64,000 bases of DNA from Micromussa lordhowensis (lineage: Eukaryota; Cnidaria; Anthozoa; Scleractinia; Lobophylliidae). The notes below the pieces were generated by a model. The model did not search any database and was not told where the DNA came from. It saw only the letters and a program-made list of their open reading frames with translations. Positions within the stretch are counted from its first letter, which is position 1, and each line of letters opens with the position of its first letter. The stretch spans positions 11,444,759 to 11,508,758 of the forward strand of contig OZ026601.1 of the NCBI GenBank assembly GCA_964020085.1. Direction: 5' to 3'. The translations under genes were made by a program, and so were the position numbers. Below, piece by piece: positions 40,950 to 53,091 of the stretch.

Positions 40950-43724
40950 CTAAAAACAGGACATAATCTCTTCATGTTGTGCTGGGGATAATTTAAACAG
41001 GGTCTCTCTTCTCCTTTTGATGATTCTAAGTTCACCACAGATTGCCCTGACTGTGTTTGCATACACCATGGCAATCTTTGAGTCAAGCTTATAAGTAGCA
41101 TCAATAATATTGTCCCGTAGAAAGAAGTGGCCTTTCAGAACATAGGACCCCATTGGATACGCTATTCCGTAATCGTCACTCTCATCTGATTCAAGGACAA
41201 CAGCACCACTGCTTATCACTTTCAAGAGGTAGTAATCAAAGTGATTATCCTCTTCTGCTGCTATTGCCACAATGCTGTTGTCTTCAATCAGGTCTGTTAG
41301 GGCATTGACACGATCTCCTCCAGCAGTCTTACTGCGTTGCCTTGTTGTTGTTACTTCACCATCTCTTGTCAATCTGACTTCCTGCCATCCGTCCACCATT
41401 GCCGAGTTTTCACATCCCTCATAGTTTCCATCCAGGCACTCAAAGCATGTACAGCTGCGAAGTCTTGTGTATACCCTGCACTGCTCAGGTGTTGTCTTGA
41501 TGCAATGGATCTTTCTGATGCCCTGGAACTCCTTGAATGTACGGCCTTGCCTTCCCCTGGGTACTGTTCCCTCGCCATCCACAGGAACATAGAAAAACAC
41601 TCTTTTTTTTAGGGTGACATTCTCCGACTGGGATGTGGGGTTCCTGAATGTTCTTGAGAGATACTCGTAGAGGTCTTTGGCAGAGGTGATTGAAGTTTCG
41701 CGCCTCAGTACAGCTAAGGTGGCACGCTGTTTAATGTTGGCTCCAGCTGCATCTTGCTCTCCCTTTGCATGAGACGTTTCAAAGAAGTGGCGGTCTACTT
41801 GGAAACCAAAGTCAGCAAGAGAACAGGAAAGGTCGCCAAAAGTGTGTCTTGATTTGTATTGGCCTGCACACCCATCAGTAAATTCATGAACTTTCTTTAT
41901 CTGTAGATTCAGCTCTTTGGTGATGTAATCAAAAATCAATTTCTGTGAGTGATGTACAAAATGATAATCTTGGGTGTTGTCATCTGAGAGAACAAATATG
42001 TGTTCCTTGATTAACTCTGGCTTTTCCTCTGTGCTCTCTTTCCCATCTACTGGCAAGCTGGCATGGCGGTAGAGGATAGAAACATGAATGCTCACCTTGT
42101 TCGGGTCAAAGTACTGGGATTGAATTTCATCCTGGGATCTACATGTGTAATTTTCAGAGAAGTCGTGGACACAGATTATGTTGTCAAGGGGAAGGTTGTT
42201 GACAAGGTTGTCAAATTGCTCTTTTTGCCATTTGGCCATGAAGGAATGGTAGGGATAATCTTTCAACAGGTGAAGAAAGTAAGAAAACAGCTCAGTCACA
42301 GGTGTTTCCTTTGTAACTAAAGTAATTTTTTTTCGCTCTTCTCCATTTTTGTCCGGAACAGACACATACTCGTATCTTTTCCAGTTGACCATGGTGTCAG
42401 CTTTCTCTTTGCCTGAAAGCTGGAACTTTTTTGTTCCACATTCGCTACACTCGCGGCGCAAACAAGCAAGATTGTGATACAATGAATCCTCATCTTTGGG
42501 GCAAAGGGTGGAGTTGACAGCTTCAGTGAGGGAAGAAAATGTTAGGACTTCGGGCTCCCCATCCTCTTCACATGATTTCCTGAACTTCATGCAGGCATCA
42601 AAGATGATTTTACATTCAACATGTTTCCTACATAGACAAGACTGCCTATCGCGCTCCCTTGCACTCTTCATGAAGAAAGGTTTCAGCTGTTCAAACTTCC
42701 TCTGTTTGATTTTGATCTCGGGATGTAATTGCTGAAATTCAAGAAAACATTCGCTCTGTGTCTTCTCCAAAACATGTTTGGCATGGACAACATATTTTCC
42801 TTTTCCAATGCGCTTTTTAACAGTGTCTTTCTTAGATCCAGTAGGGCGACTTGCTGTCTGGGTCCAGTAATCATAGACTGCTCGTTTATCTTCCTCTTTC
42901 ACAGAGTCCAACCTCATTGACCGTTTTGTTGCCAACCAGCTAGCTTCTTCGCCTTTCAGGACCTTTTGCCTTCTCGATATCCCTTCACTCACCCTTTTAC
43001 GCTTGACGTTAACAAGCTTAGCAACGCGACATTGCTGATGTTTAGACTTTACTGACTGGCCAAAAGCAAGTGATCTTGCAGCAGTGTATGCAGCTCTTTC
43101 ATCAGACGTCTTAGCCTTTTTAACTTTACTCAGTCCTTCAGCAAGATCTTCAGCCAAGGAACGCAAAGCAGTAGTTTCAAGCTCTTCCTCTGGTGATTTC
43201 AGGATGCCTTTCTTTTCTAAAATTTTTCTTGTAATGGGACTTCTTGCCATTTCCTGAATGATAGCTGCTTTCTTTCTTGGACTCTTGGGAAACACTGAAG
43301 TCACCTTGTCTTTCACACGCTTTTTTGCCATTCGGGAAGGAAACACTGTGGCATCTTCTTCCGGGGATGATTCTTCGCGGTTAGCCTCACCAGAAGTGTC
43401 TTTCTCTTTCCTTTTCTTTTCTCTAAGTCTCCTCTGCCTTTCCCTTGCTTGTTGCCTTCTCTTTTCTTCGTTTTCTTGCTTCTTCTTTTTAGCTTCACGC
43501 TTTCTTTCAGCTCCAATATCACGACGTTCTTGAGCTTTATGTAGACCACGTGTTTGCACTATCTTTCTGCTTTTACGTTCTTCCCGTAGCCGCTTCATAC
43601 GTTCCCTTGCTTTTTCCTTCAAACTTTCTTGATTATTATCGTACCATTTTTTCCTCTTTAGCTTTCTTTCTTCTTTTTTTCTTTCTCTCCATTGTTTTGT
43701 TCGATTTTTCCCCGCATTTTCCAT
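40950..43724 (-). CDS. Intact 924-residue transposase-like protein of an undefined family
   Basis: A single uninterrupted frame; the first ATG is 43724 (six more codons upstream begin with TTG). Residues 1-130 (numbering from the upstream limit) are extremely Lys/Arg/Glu-rich, coiled-coil and nuclear-localisation-like. About 145-215 contains PRKKAAIIQEMARSPI. About 287-400 has YDYWTQTASRPTGS and a Cys cluster (C369, C371, C377). Another cluster is at C427, C432 and C435. About 520-670 looks like an RNase H-fold core: VHDFSENYTC (Asp527), FTDGCAGQYKSR (Asp623), then SHAKGEQDAAG (Glu662/Asp664). A C-terminal beta-rich region follows. Similar proteins recur, as I recall, as uncharacterised genes in cnidarians and molluscs. 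A mobile origin is likely; no terminal repeats were found. Lack of introns and breaks suggests recent activity or selection. Confidence 0.7.
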   Translation of the reverse strand: MENAGKNRTKQWRERKKEERKLKRKKWYDNNQESLKEKARERMKRLREERKSRKIVQTRGLHKAQERRDIGAERKREAKKKKQENEEKRRQQARERQRRLREKKRKEKDTSGEANREESSPEEDATVFPSRMAKKRVKDKVTSVFPKSPRKKAAIIQEMARSPITRKILEKKGILKSPEEELETTALRSLAEDLAEGLSKVKKAKTSDERAAYTAARSLAFGQSVKSKHQQCRVAKLVNVKRKRVSEGISRRQKVLKGEEASWLATKRSMRLDSVKEEDKRAVYDYWTQTASRPTGSKKDTVKKRIGKGKYVVHAKHVLEKTQSECFLEFQQLHPEIKIKQRKFEQLKPFFMKSARERDRQSCLCRKHVECKIIFDACMKFRKSCEEDGEPEVLTFSSLTEAVNSTLCPKDEDSLYHNLACLRRECSECGTKKFQLSGKEKADTMVNWKRYEYVSVPDKNGEERKKITLVTKETPVTELFSYFLHLLKDYPYHSFMAKWQKEQFDNLVNNLPLDNIICVHDFSENYTCRSQDEIQSQYFDPNKVSIHVSILYRHASLPVDGKESTEEKPELIKEHIFVLSDDNTQDYHFVHHSQKLIFDYITKELNLQIKKVHEFTDGCAGQYKSRHTFGDLSCSLADFGFQVDRHFFETSHAKGEQDAAGANIKQRATLAVLRRETSITSAKDLYEYLSRTFRNPTSQSENVTLKKRVFFYVPVDGEGTVPRGRQGRTFKEFQGIRKIHCIKTTPEQCRVYTRLRSCTCFECLDGNYEGCENSAMVDGWQEVRLTRDGEVTTTRQRSKTAGGDRVNALTDLIEDNSIVAIAAEEDNHFDYYLLKVISSGAVVLESDESDDYGIAYPMGSYVLKGHFFLRDNIIDATYKLDSKIAMVYANTVRAICGELRIIKRRRETLFKLSPAQHEEIMSCF

Positions 43725-46097
43725 GTCGTTATGACGTTTCAAAGTCCAAACGTCGCGCCAAACTGGAAGTACTGCAAAGCAAAGTCACTTCCGGCACACC
43801 TCCTATAAATGCCTGGTTACCAAGCTTGGAAACAACGTTTGATAGTCGTAGAAATGGCGTTTTCTTTCGCGAAGAACTAGAGTGATTTGCGAAGGTTTCC
43901 CTCACCTGAAAATTTTCGGCTTGTAACAAGATACAACAAAAAGATGGCGGAATTGGGAAATGTGTTCGGTACTTCGATTTTTTGCTCTGAAACTTTGTAC
44001 AGATGCAAGAGGAATGAAATCTTTATCCGATCCGGTATGGAATCTTATGAGCAATGATTACGTGGCAGTTTCACCTCGATTGCCCAACGTCTAGAGCTGA
44101 AAAAGTCAATTTCACAATCGGACATGCCAAGAATATTGCTGTCAAATGGACATAGGAAAATATGTTCGGTACGTGTAGAAATGAATGTTTCTCGGAGCAG
44201 GATCGTCGTAAGAAAGTGAAATCTTGAATAAAGTAAGTTTGACATATGAGCATTGTTTGTGTATCTTTGTTCTTCACTCCTGTCGTGTGGGTTTTGTGTT
44301 TTCTTTTATTTTGTGTAGAACTCACTGTGCCAGAAGAGAAGCATTACGCATTACCTTTTTTCAACATTTTTGAGCAAAACTAATGTTTGGCTGGAAAGAA
44401 TGACGATTATGGAGACAAAACTCGAAGAACTTATTGTATGTAATTATTAACTGCTGTGGTCTTGAAGATCTCAGCCCTTGCTGGGTAATAACACAAGCGA
44501 AATATTTTTATGTTACGGACGCCATGTTACGCGTTACGCCATTAAAATGGTACTTTTTTTAGATACTAAAATTTGCAAAAGAAGTGATTATCGGAACTCA
44601 CTTCCAATTTTCGGTTTGTTGGATAGAGTAATATTTGTTTTGTTATCTTGTAAAGTTTGAACTGGATTTGCCCAAAGCTGAACTCACAAATTTAGTTTTT
44701 GTGTGGTTGGTACTCATTGAGCCCCTGGATTGTGCAACTGATCCTAAACCCCCCAAAAAAATAAAACAAACTCTGTGCAGAGCAGGAACCGCACTCCGCC
44801 AATGGCCGTGCGGTTAAAAAAACACATCTTTGGAAATGGTTCCTATTACCCAATCGGGATTTTAGTTTGGGAATTGTGTATAATTCTTAATTATAATTCT
44901 TATGGTAGTTTTCAAGAGCTTATTTGTTTCTACATATCCTGGATATCTAAAAGAAATATTCTTTTTTCGTAACTCCAGTTATTCATCAAGGTGGTACCGG
45001 AAGCTAATTTGGCCAATTTTGGCCATTTTTTGGAGGGCTGTATCAGAAACAATATTAATGAGAGAGAAGTCGTTTCTGCATGACTTCTTTGTTCTTTCAA
45101 CTAGTCTCTGGAAAAAAAATTCTTCCCCAGCAATTAAAGGAATTTGTAAAATTCAAGATATTTAAGGAGTGATCATTTCTTGTAATTTCTATAAATTTGG
45201 CCAAATCTAATATGGAATAAATAATTTTGCCCTTAGACTCGCTACCAGATTTAAATGGGATAAAATACACTATTTCACCACAGTACACCTCCTCATTTTG
45301 ATTTGATAAGTTGTAAAAATAAAAAATTGTCAAGAATACTTTTAAAACATGTGCATTCCTGCCACGTAATAACTATTTTGTTTCTGAGTGCGTACTGCAG
45401 AAGATATTTTCGTATTTGTATGTAGTTTGTGTCTGCAAAGTTTGAAATCTCTGACAAATCCTTCTAAAGAAGACTCAATAAATGTGCCTCAATGTTCTAC
45501 TCCATAAGTGCGAAACATCCTCAAATTCAACATAAATTCCCTCAAATTGCTCACCATCGATCTTTTTATCTTTCTGAGAGGGCAGCCATGTTTGGAGTGT
45601 TCGCAATTACAAATTCCAGCGGCAAAGTGCTTTACATCCCTCCAAATAAAGCCATGATGCCCATATTTGAGTCAAGATTATTCCCACGAAACCAATCAGA
45701 AGGCGAGATAATTACTTCCCCTAGCAACGGCACCTTTGTTGACCACACTCAGCGGGAGTTGACAGCAAATATTACTTATTAGAGCGGCAAACGCAGATAC
45801 CGAGTTACAGATTGAAAAATATTCAGAAAGAGAGAATTTTATTTTTAAAAAGAGAGAAAGTTATTTATTCATGGCATCCAGTGATGCGAATGCAAGCTGG
45901 TCGAAAACCCTTCACGATTTGTGGGGCACAGAAAGTGGTTCAAGAATACGTTTGGACTTGCTGCTGTGCTGGTTGATGTTGCTACCTATGCTGGTGGGGC
46001 TGTTGCTGTCGAGAAAATATATCACATGACAAGCTGGAGGAACATAGCTGGAGTGTTGTTTCGAGAGACGTTGGAAACAAACGGCTTTTAACTTTCA
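43725..46097. other. Unassigned region
   Basis: No recognisable coding sequence. A + strand open stretch at 45587-45782 (MFGVFAITNSSGKVLYIPP) and frames around 45870-46090 might be 5' exons of the Mutator-like gene that follows, but I cannot join them in phase. Confidence 0.3.
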
Positions 46098-49000
46098 TTG
46101 ACCCAGAAGGCCACAAACAAAAGCGCCAGAGATGTAGAACGAAAGCTGGATTATGAAGGGACTTTACGCCGTTTTCTAAAAGATGAAGCTACCAGCAGAA
46201 CCGGCAAAGAGACCGGGATTGTGACCATAATTAAGCTGCTCGACAAAAATGCGGACGACCCTAATTATGAGCCACCATTGAAGCAAAGAATTTGTTCGGA
46301 TAAAGTGAAATATGAGTGAGTAATGAATCACAAATTTTAAGTTCTTCTAAATGTATTTATTGCAGAGCAAGATCAGTGTCGGTATTTGTAGTTTACAGTT
46401 GCAGGTTGTAAATATTTGCAAGTAGGTGTCGAACGTAGCTGTGAGGCAAAATCAGTCGACGAGATGACAAAATTGTAGAAGCATTTTTGCTTAGAATGTT
46501 CAAAATATCTTTGGATTTTATTAAATGAAAACATCTTGCACTGAATTAACGCTAATTTTAAATTTGGGCAATGATTATTGCAGAGCGATTGCAGAATACC
46601 CGGCTCAACCATTTACACGTGTCGGTGTGTTTTGAAGAACGAGATATATAACAATAGTTGCTATTCTTATTCAAGGAGATTCTAATGCTGGGCCAGGTAT
46701 TCTGCAATTTTTGGTTCTTAGTAAATATATATGGCTTGTAACAGTCTATTCTGAGAGTCACGCCACCACTTAAAAATACACTGTTTATATAGGTATAGTT
46801 TGTGGTGGTGTAAAAAGTCAATGACGATCTTGGCTCTGGTTTCTGATGGAGGCATTTCTAGTTTACAATATTCTTTTGGTGGGTGATATTTGATGAGAAA
46901 CAACTTCCATTGAGGGGAGGTGGGAGGAGGAGGAGGAGGTGATAGAAAACGTAAAACACCCTCTAAAGGAAGGCTTTTGGTTTAACAATCTTCATTCTCC
47001 TACAATATTTTTGCCTTTTGTGTCTGATAAGTTTTCAGTCGCCCTCCATTTCATTATACATCTGTAAACTTAGTTTCAATCAAAACTACTTGGTGGTCTT
47101 GTATTATTTATAGAATTTTTGAAATACAAGGGTAGGAACCAAAGTGAAACTATCCCTTATTGCAGGTGGCTGTCAGGTCAATATTACTCATATCCAATAG
47201 CAGGGGGAAATCATGTTTTCCTTCACTGCTGGCAACTGAAGTGTTGTTCATTTTTATATATGCCTAGGGTCAAATAAAATTTAAATTCCAGCTTGCCTTT
47301 TGGGGGCAATCAGCTCTCAAATTTTGCTTGTCCTGGACAAGTCGTGATCTACTTTTTTTTGTTAAAGTTGGCCAACGAGTTGCGTGCAGCCTTGACCATC
47401 TGGCAAGTGGAACGAAAAAAATCTGGAAAATGTACAGTACTTGTCCGAAAGGCTGGATGAAATTTATTTTCAAGCCCTTATGTGCATGGTTCAATTCAAA
47501 ACATGCATGTTCACATGCATACTATTTCTTCATTCATTTTAGGCTAAGCATTCCTGAAGGATTGTTCCTTGGGACAACATCAAGCATAATAGGTTTAGTT
47601 GACCAGTTCAACACATGTTTCAAATGTACAACAACTGATGGTAAATGTAAAGGTACAAATATTATCTCATATTTTTATCGAATCCAGAGAAGTAGAATGT
47701 GAAGTTGTGCAACGACCCAGTTTCATATTTGATGTCCTTGTAGTCAAGCCATAGTTGCATTCCTTTCTCGTTTTATGTTTTGTCTCAGGAAAGCTTGTCC
47801 TTGCGGCCAGTGAAAAGAAAGGACTTGGAGCAATGAAGTTCTTGTTTAGTTGCAATGGCTGTTGGCAAGAAACTATCAATTTTCAGAGTAGTCATCTTGC
47901 ACTAGTCACGGCGTCAACTGGTGTCCCTAGCCCTATCCTAAGCTTTCTTTATAAGTGGGCATGGCTATGGTCTAACAGAAAAACAATGGGAAGGGGGTTG
48001 GGTTTGGGTGTTATATCGGATAAACCCTTTTTAGATGTCATTGATTTTGCTTTTCCTCACATCAGAGACATCCTTGATGAAATGTGTGAGAAGGAGAAGG
48101 ACTATATGAAAGCCCTACCACGGGACCAGTTGGGGACTTGGTCTCATGCCGTCACGACTTGCGATGGTTGTTGGCAGATACGAGGTCACTTCAGCCAAAA
48201 CTGCACCTTTGTGGTAAAAAAATACATGACGGGTGGACTGCTCTATTATGGTCATTTATCAATGAGAGGGGCTGATAACATTTGCAAAGAAGAATTGTAG
48301 AAGGGTACATCAAAAGCTGCAGAGGGGCATTTAGCCCAGGTGTTGTGGGCAAAAGCAAAAGAAGAGAGGCTAAAAGTGGAGGTTGACTGGCAGGATGCTG
48401 ACTCATCGTCAGCGAAAGGATTCCGATACTCATTTTCAAATGAGCAAGAATCCAGAGTCGTGTTGTGTTGGGGGCATGTGGGGAGGGCTCATGAGAAGAA
48501 GCTCATTGAACTCCAGGCCAAGAGTTTATTCAGCAAGGCATTTATCGACAGCCACAAAAAAGATTACCCTGATATGGAGAGAGTGAAGTGTTGCTGTACT
48601 GGGAAGAAGCACACTTATGTGGCCTCATGTGGTTGTAAAAGCCCAGTATTTGTACAGGGTGCAAAACGCAACCATTATTGTGCACTAGTCCAGGCTGGAC
48701 AGGATCCTGATAGATATAGGGAGACTATGCTGTATATCATTCCCGGGACATACATGAATGGGAAGGCGGTTCATGTCAGTTTCATCCTCTAAAGAAATGC
48801 AGTTGTAAGGAATGCCCAAGTGATGAGGATGGGTTTTATGAGAATATAAAATGCCCTGGGGAAGCATATACCATTCCGCCCATGTTTTAAAATCCAAATT
48901 TCATGCTCTTTGCTATGAAATATTATGTTCTTCTAGGGCTAGGGAGGCAGAAAAAGTCATTGACCCTGGGTTGGGAAAGGGGCACTCCAACCTGCCAGAA

Positions 49001-49198
49001 TCAACATTTAGTGTCCTTACTAAGTTTAGGGCTAAGGATGTCAACCTACATCAGAAGCACTACTATGCATCAACAAATTTGGGCCTGATACAGGCAAATA
49101 TGGCGTGGTGCTTCAAGAGGAGAGGGCCCGACTATCACTGGATAGTGGATTTGTATTCAAGACTAGGCTTGCCATTGCTTGATGGCATCCAACAAATG
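46098..49198 (+). pseudogene. Mutator-like transposase gene, spliced, lightly damaged
   Basis: Exons: up to 46315 (start uncertain; KLDYEGTLRRFLKDEATS ... KVKYE, donor GTGAGT), 47543-47640 (LSIPEGLFLGTTSSIIGLV) and 47789-49198, with phases that join. The last exon reads GKLVLAASEKKGLG, then TCDGCWQIRGHFSQN, with an Asp as in the first acid of Mutator-like domains. WQDADSSSAKGFR, WGHVGRAHEKKL, a Cys-rich block (CCCTGKKH...CGC) and LPESTFSVLTKFRAKD follow. A single TAG (48298-48300) stands where relatives have Tyr, and frame shifts occur near 48770 and 48890. After IQQM a donor GTAAGT follows and I cannot find the next exon. DDE family membership (Mutator-like, PF20700-type) is inference. Confidence 0.6.
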
Positions 49199-51320
49199 GT
49201 AAGTGTTCTTATTCATTTACATGTACAGGCAAAATTTTGGCACCTTATTCAACTCGTCGGTTGCGAGTATTAACAGAAAGACAGTCAACTTTGAGCAACA
49301 CATTTTGGCTTTGCTACTCGTTCATTTAACTCACAACTTGTCATGCATAAAATATGCTCACACTTCGCAACGTGTTCAGGGTTTGTGCATCTCGCCAAGC
49401 AGTATCCAAGCTCACCGCATGAAACCCTCCATATTGCGACAAATGCAATCTTGATTCCGGATGGAAAAAAACAACAGGAGCTGCCATTGGCTACAATGTA
49501 TGTGTAGCCAATAACAACTTGCGTTACAATTTGCAACTACCATGACGAAAAAAAAAAAGAAAAAGAAATTTGTCCCAATTTATAACGCGGATTGCTTTGC
49601 ATCCACGTAATAATTTATGGTCACCATCTCTGACTACTTTTATTTGTGTTAATTTTATTCAATTTTATTTTAGTATTTAAATTCTGTTTATCTAATCTTC
49701 AATCCCAGAGAAAAAAGTTGGAACACAGGCGACTTTTTCCCTTTTTGTTGAACAAAAAAACCGCCACGTTTTCCAACATTGATGAGGACGTGGTCCAGCT
49801 CAAGTGTTCCAACTACTTTTGTCCGGGACTGTTGCACTCGTGTCATCGAGAGATTTTGCAAGGAATAGAATCCAAAATATGTAAATTTGAATGTTCTTTT
49901 GAACCAGAGTTCAGTAAGTAAACAACATTATTATATTAGAAACAAGTCCTCGTATCTAAACACCATCTCTAGCTTATTCCAGATGCACGATCAGCCACAG
50001 TGAGCTGTCGTCTGAACACTTCCAAACACTGTATATTCATTTAGTTTCTTCCCTCGTTAACTCACTTGCGCTCTGCTCACATACTCGGGTAGATTTGCCA
50101 CAAACGTTTCTAAGGGAGTTTTGCAAGTTAACGCGTTGAAAAAGAAGCCGATGGGGATAATGAACCATGCTTTAACTCACTCTCGCGCTACAAGTCATAC
50201 CTCGCTGAAGGTGGATTTCCAAGGCCCGATAAGCTGTTGTCTTTCCAGTATTTGCATGGATACTGTCGAGCTCGAGGACTAGACACATTTTCTGTGAGTA
50301 AGAGTGCGAGTCAAATAGAACAAATAAGCTCTTAACAGTCTAAACACTCTGTTAACAAGCTTAACTTGATATCGGGAACTCTTTTTACCTGAGAATACTC
50401 GGCCATCGCGTCGCGTTGCTGCTTGACATCCGAAATCTCGGGGTGAAAAAAAATACGTCAGCTTTACTTGTCTTCCGGATATTATCATTGTTAGGCTTTC
50501 ACACGTTTCAGGAAAAGCTTTTTACTGATAACTGAAACATAGCAATTCCGTCTCAAACGCCAACGAGAAGTACAAATACCACTCGAATCCCTCGGCAAGG
50601 CGTACGAAGCATGCACAGCTGACAGAACATTGCAACACGTGATTTGGTATTTTACGTCACTTTGGTTAACCAATCACACCCCCGGATCTGGTGGACATAA
50701 TTAACTACGATGTTGGGACAGTCGATTTTTCGATCATCACTGTAATAAGAATACCGTTGTTTCCTCTGATGGCTGGCGGTGAAAGTATTTGTGAAATGAA
50801 TGCTCTTTTTGGTGAGCTAGACAGCTAAAGAGAAGAATAAACTATTATCGACAGAAAGAGTTATGGTATAGTTTACGATTTTAACCTTTACCTTTTTTTC
50901 AATCCTGGATTATTTTTGGCATCATTTTTGACATTTTATTGATGCACGCCGCCTCTGATTCATGTATAGCAAGATAGTAAATTATTATGTTTTCATCTTG
51001 CAAAACCTTAAAATGTACAAGAAAAACTGTGTTCCGTAATATCTATGTTCAATTAGGAATTGATATGTACCTTAATATCTCCGGGACAGATTTCTAAATT
51101 AGGTTTTGGTCAGATTGCCACGCAGTTACACTCTTCAGTAAATTGCCATCTTCAGCTGTTACTGGTACACTATTCAGCTTACGTTATATGACACAATAAT
51201 TGCGAAATAATTTCCATGTAATGTCAATTGTACGAAATCCTGACTTTTAGTAAGTTGAAACAGGAAGCAAAAGATATTTCATTTAATTTTGTCTGTGAAA
51301 ATTCCTGCAGACTTTGACGG
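49199..51320. other. Mostly unassigned
   Basis: A + strand open stretch at 49646-49921 ends at a possible donor (TTCA/GTAAGT) and could be an exon, but the protein is not recognised. The rest shows nothing I can support. Confidence 0.3.
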
Positions 51321-51328
51321 GGTTCGCC

Positions 51329-51512
51329 ATAGCCTGCAATGCAGGCGTGCGCACGCATTTTGATAAAGCGAGCGCCATCTTGGATTAAAACTCGCAAGCC
51401 TGAGACGAAATGAAGAAGGAAGTAGGGATGAGACTCACTTTTCCTGAGACAAAATGGGAGCAAATCTACCGATAACTCGTGAAAACACAGAAAACACCTG
51501 CACTGCAGGCTA
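51329..51512. mobile_element. 184-bp MITE with 8-bp target duplication
   Basis: Ends TAGCCTGCAATGCAGG and CCTGCACTGCAGGCTA are inverted with one mismatch. GGTTCGCC lies immediately outside on both sides (51321-51328 and 51513-51520). The 8-bp duplication fits an hAT- or P-type origin. The inner halves of each end are themselves palindromic (CCTGCANTGCAGG). Confidence 0.8.
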
Positions 51513-51916
51513 GGTTCGCCGGAAATAATGTGCAGTGCTATTTTTAGCGCTTTCATTATCTAGAATTCTGAATTTCTTTTTTTTCTTTTCTTTTTCTAGA
51601 ACTCTGAATTTCTTCCGCTATTTTTATTGCATGACATCTGTATCAGAGCAAAAGCTGTAAAAACGCTATTTAAAAAACGCTCTGTAACCGTTCGATATAA
51701 GCTCGGTCGACCAAACACAGGCAACTAGGTAGGTTCAAGGAATCGTCGCTATATAAACACCATTATCAAAAACTGGATCATTGGATAATGCAATTCGAGA
51801 GTATTCATTGGCTTAGCCATCATGGGCTATGAGCCATTATACCATGCTCTACGAATATGGTAAGCGTACGCGTGATTTTTTTTAGGCCTTTTTTTTTGTT
51901 TAGCTTTTGCTATATT

Positions 51917-51949
<33 letters not shown>

Positions 51950-52189
51950 TCGCTCTTGTTGGATATGACATGATTATAGCCAACGCGCGCTTGTGAAATA
52001 ATTGTTTAATTAACAATTATCCTGCGAAATCGCGCGGAATATACTTTTGGGACTTAGTTTACGTCCGGTTACGCTTTGAACACGCTGTAATTTTATTGAT
52101 TCAGAGAGAAATAAAGTTGGTTACACATAGTTACATTCGCCTCCTTGATCCTCGTGTAATCCATCTTATACTGCAGGCTGGCATAATCT
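51513..52189. other. Unassigned
   Basis: Contains a short direct repeat of TAGAA(T/C)TCTGAATTTCTT near 51559 and 51597. No gene is seen. Confidence 0.35.
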
Positions 52190-52465
52190 GTGATTTTGGT
52201 CATCCATGTTATAGTTAATATACTATTTGTATACACTACTCGTCATCTCCATCAGCGCATTGAAGAACACAGAGCCACCGCCGTTGGTACACAAGTGAAA
52301 GGTTGCCACGGAATTTCAAACCCCGAGCTTCTGAAGCAGTTCTCCGTTTTAAAGAAATGTCAGGGAAAGCTTGACTGTCTTATCCGCGAAATGCTTTTCA
52401 TCCGTGAGAGAAAACCGAAGTTGAACACACAATCGGACTCAATTCGCGCGAAAGTATTTGTTTAG
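52190..52465 (+). pseudogene. GIY-YIG-type endonuclease fragment of a retroelement
   Basis: The frame reads VYTTRHLHQRIEEHRATAVG, then LKKCQGKLDCLIREMLFIRE and KPKLNTQSDSIRAKVF to a TAG at 52463-52465. T.R.L..R..EH is the conserved core after the GIY-YIG motif, and the LL..E..FI...KP.LN tail is typical of Penelope-type and related endonucleases. The GIY-YIG tyrosines upstream are not clear. The reverse transcriptase is absent, so it is an isolated 3' remnant. Confidence 0.65.
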
Positions 52466-52493
52466 AACATTTTAACGCGCGCGCACTAATTCG

Positions 52494-52760
52494 TTGGCTG
52501 AACTAGGAAACATTGTTGCCGAGGCAAATGTTTCCCAGTTTAGCCGCGCGGGAAACATATTGTTGCGGCAACAAATTTTGCTGCTCGGAAACAAAAAATG
52601 TTTTTGCCTGAAGTCAAAAACATTTTTGTTTCCCGGCAGGGGCCTTGGTTTCCCGGACACAAATTTTGCGTCCAAAACAAATGTTTCCCAGTTTAGCCAC
52701 GACGAAAACAATGTTGACTAGTTTCCAGTGCCGCTCGGTCATTAAACGATAGTGTTTCCT
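52494..52760. repeat. MITE-like palindromic repeat
   Basis: Centre: AACAAAAAATGTTTTTG (about 52589-52605) pairs with CAAAAACATTTTTGTTT. CAAATGTTTCCCAGTTTAGC occurs twice in direct orientation (about 52527 and 52678). Many AAACA-TTGTTGCC blocks recur. The arms are imperfect and the borders uncertain. It abuts the broken end of the Harbinger fragment. Confidence 0.5.
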
Positions 52761-52789
52761 AGCAACGGCAAGAGTACTGACAATTTAAT

Positions 52790-53091
52790 GCTAAGAACCT
52801 CAAAGTTAGGGCTAGTCTCTCTGAGGGTGATATTGGAGATCGCATTCTTGTGTTCCTTTTGACGATCCTTGGGCTTATCACCTCAATAAGGCGACGAAAG
52901 GAGTTGACGTCCATACGCATATAATGTTTAAATGATGGGAGGTCTTCAGCCGCCAATTCTGTTATGATACTCGAAAAAGACCCTCTCTTCGCGGATGAGG
53001 CATCCAGTGTCCGGTTTTCCCTCGGTTTTTTCGAGTTTTCACAACATGGACGGAGATCCGTAAAATATTTTACACGACGAGAGCGAAGCAA
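52790..53091 (-). pseudogene. PIF/Harbinger transposase N-terminal fragment
   Basis: The reading SSIITELAAEDLPSFKHYMR, then FRRLIEVISPRIVKRNTRMR and SERLALTLRFLAL matches the region before the nuclease core of Harbinger transposases (L.PSERLALTLR.LA). It ends abruptly at about 52790 where the palindromic repeat begins. The catalytic part is missing. This copy is separate from, and not adjacent to, the one at 3800-4512. Confidence 0.65.

Noticed and set aside
43313..43549. Lys-rich ORF inside the 924-codon gene
   Set aside because: An alternate-frame shadow of the basic N-terminus.
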